7,859 nucleotides of DNA from JALOOE01 sp964423545 (GTDB lineage Bacteria; Chloroflexota; Anaerolineae; CG2-30-64-16): positions 1 through 7,859 of the forward strand of contig CAYRFV010000267.1 in the NCBI GenBank assembly GCA_964423545.1, in the 5' to 3' direction. Within the stretch, counting starts at the first letter, position 1, and each line of letters begins with the position of its first letter. The translations under genes and the position numbers were made by a program. Below, in pieces: positions 7,008-7,859 of the stretch. The notes under the pieces are model-generated. The model had not been told where the DNA came from and ran no database searches. It was given only the letters and a program-made list of their open reading frames with translations.

Positions 7008-7142
7008 CTAATCGGACTTGGCTCCAGGCCTTTCGGACTGGACACGGCCATCCTCAACTGCGGCCCAGAGCAGCAGGATGATCCCTGCAACCACGATCAG
7101 AGTGAAGAACGTACCGAGAATGAAGATACTTATGTCGGGCAT
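7008..7142 (-). CDS. Small single-pass membrane protein, 44 residues
   Basis: ATG at 7142 to TAG at 7008. The sequence has one hydrophobic helix (about residues 5-28, IFILGTFFTLIVVAGIILLL) followed by a charged C-terminal tail (VEDGRVQSERPGAKSD). It starts 4 bases after the stop of the 56-residue gene, which suggests translational coupling; its own ribosome binding site (TAGGTAA-like) is weak. It may be a small accessory or assembly subunit of a membrane complex, but no family is recognised and no function is assigned. Confidence 0.6.
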   Translation of the reverse strand: MPDISIFILGTFFTLIVVAGIILLLWAAVEDGRVQSERPGAKSD

Positions 7143-7146
7143 CGCA

Positions 7147-7317
7147 TTACCTACTGCTGAACAGCAGGGTGCCGAACGAAAGAATCGACGGCACCCATAA
7201 GCCGACGAAGATTCCCTGTTCCCGTGAACCCACCAAGAAGAACAAGTAGACCGAGAGCAGGAACGAGAGGAACGCGGCGAGGAACAACAGTCCTTTGCTT
7301 AGTTGTCGCTTTGACAT
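7147..7317 (-). CDS. Small two-pass membrane protein, 56 residues
   Basis: ATG at 7317 to TAA at 7147. Two hydrophobic helices, about residues 9-29 (GLLFLAAFLSFLLSVYLFFL) and 36-54, are joined by a short polar loop VGSREQGIF. The second helix begins FVGLWVPSILSFGTLLF, a pattern I associate with uncharacterised small bacterial membrane proteins. A strong AAGGAG lies 6 bases before the ATG. A basic N-terminus (SKRQLSK) suggests the N-terminus is cytoplasmic. It is followed after 4 bases by the 44-residue membrane protein, so the two form a tiny operon. Function unknown. Confidence 0.7.
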   Translation of the reverse strand: MSKRQLSKGLLFLAAFLSFLLSVYLFFLVGSREQGIFVGLWVPSILSFGTLLFSSR

Positions 7318-7323
7318 GAGTAT

Positions 7324-7329
7324 CTCCTT
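7324..7329 (-). promoter_or_regulatory. Ribosome binding site of the 56-residue membrane protein gene
   Basis: On the - strand this reads AAGGAG, 6 bases before the ATG at 7317. It is the main evidence, besides the hydrophobic pattern, that this short gene is real. Confidence 0.7.
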
Positions 7330-7460
7330 GTGAAAATGGCTGCCCGGCGCTTGCCGGAGCAGTATTGGTTGGCGTCGTCTATCGCAGCGACACTTTCACT
7401 GCACCGTCCCATTCTACCAAACGCAGGCCACTTTCTTGTCATTTGCATGGCGTCCCCGGT

Positions 7461-7540
7461 GGCATGGGCGTCTCAGTATGACAGTAGAGACGTGTCTTGC
7501 TGCAAAACATGCTACCTTGCGGCATGGGAATCGCAGAATG
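7461..7540. repeat. Imperfect 20-bp direct repeat, 60 bases apart
   Basis: GGCATGGGCGTCTCAGTATG at 7461-7480 and GGCATGGGAATCGCAGAATG at 7521-7540 agree at 16 of 20 positions and are offset by exactly 60 bases. A shorter related piece (GCATGGCGTC) lies at 7445-7454. They sit in the 261-base gap between the small membrane genes and the right-edge SDR, upstream of the former on their strand. They could be regulator sites or chance; apart from these repeats nothing convincing was seen in the gap. Confidence 0.35.
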
Positions 7541-7578
7541 CTTCGCTGTGGCTGAATTGTTGCATCTTCGTCAGTGTT

Positions 7579-7859
7579 CTACAGATCCAGTGCTCCCTGA
7601 TGCCCGGCGTTGATTGCTTCGACCAACTTTTCGGCCACCACCTCCGGTAAAAGGGCGTTGCCCGGCATCTTGAACGGCACCTTCTGCCAGAACTCGGTGT
7701 TGACCGCGCCTGGCCGCACCACGATCACCTGCCGCTTCCGCTCTTCCTTGCGCAGTGCCTCGGCGAACGCCTCCAGGCCAGCCTTGGCGGCCGCGTAGGC
7801 GCTCAGCCCGGGTAGCCGCATCCGCTCGCTCACCGCGCCGAGGAAGACCAGGGGGCATC
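7579..7859 (-). CDS. SDR-family oxidoreductase, C-terminal part (continues past the window)
   Basis: The last 93 or so residues of a short-chain dehydrogenase on the - strand, ending at TAG 7579-7581. The reading is open to the window edge, so the GTG at 7833 is not the start. PLVFLGAVSERMRLPGLSAYAAAK contains the catalytic YxxxK, and VIVVRPGAVNTEFW is the strand and PG motif after it. In classical SDRs the catalytic Ser is 13 residues before the Tyr; here that position appears to be Ala, with Ser two residues later. It is a different SDR subfamily from the one at 4854-5657 and transcribed in the opposite direction. The Rossmann half lies outside, so cofactor preference cannot be judged. Confidence 0.85.
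   Translation of the reverse strand, partial: CPLVFLGAVSERMRLPGLSAYAAAKAGLEAFAEALRKEERKRQVIVVRPGAVNTEFWQKVPFKMPGNALLPEVVAEKLVEAINAGHQGALDL

Noticed and set aside
7147..7317. Suspected frameshift in the 56-residue membrane protein
   Set aside because: Careful reverse-complement reading shows one uninterrupted frame from ATG to TAA.
7411..7442. Possible sigma-70 promoter for the small membrane operon (TAGAAT and ATGACA on the - strand)
   Set aside because: The spacing is 20 bases and both boxes deviate from consensus, so it is too weak to list as a feature.
7330..7650. Open frame of 106 codons on the + strand
   Set aside because: It starts in the leader of the small membrane operon and ends antisense to the right-edge SDR, with no ribosome binding site or family pattern.
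1..7859. CRISPR array, tRNA, rRNA or toxin-antitoxin system
   Set aside because: No regularly spaced repeats, cloverleaf or rRNA-like sequence, or paired small cytoplasmic genes were seen; the small pair on the - strand is membrane-type and shows no toxin-antitoxin features.

Overview
The window is GC-rich bacterial DNA carrying mostly redox enzymes, one insertion sequence and several broken genes. The lineage cannot be fixed from sequence alone. The high GC content, short-chain dehydrogenases (SDRs), CrtI/RetSat-like desaturase and IS481-type element would suit a Chloroflexota or similar environmental bacterium, but this is a weak guess.

Layout, left to right. (1) On the + strand, an NmrA-like atypical SDR cut by the window edge overlaps by 4 bases a 715-residue FAD-dependent desaturase/isomerase-like protein. 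That protein has a Pro/Ala linker and a C-terminal thioredoxin-fold domain lacking the usual catalytic cysteines. (2) Five bases after the desaturase stop begins a complete IS481-family element (2962-4323), with 19-bp inverted repeats (18/19), a 4-bp target duplication (TATT) and an intact transposase on the - strand. (3) Next, on the + strand, come a creatininase-family remnant without its N-terminal metal-binding region, an intact classical SDR, an iron-sulfur-flavoprotein-like reductase with one frameshift, and a second flavodoxin-fold reductase with several frameshifts and a stop. (4) On the - strand there are two very short membrane-protein genes (56 and 44 residues), 4 bases apart. (5) At the right edge is the C-terminal part of another SDR on the - strand.

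How it fits together. With the IS and one copy of its target duplication removed, about 40 bases would separate the desaturase stop from the possible start of the creatininase remnant. Genes 1 to about 6929 therefore look like one former + strand operon: NmrA-like SDR, desaturase, creatininase-like hydrolase, SDR and two flavoproteins. Such a set could reduce, desaturate or isomerise a lipid, terpenoid or quinone-like substrate, but no substrate can be read from the sequence. The IS and the damaged genes suggest the operon is decaying; single-base assembly errors could explain some of the frameshifts, but probably not all. No tRNA, rRNA, CRISPR array or obvious defence system was seen.
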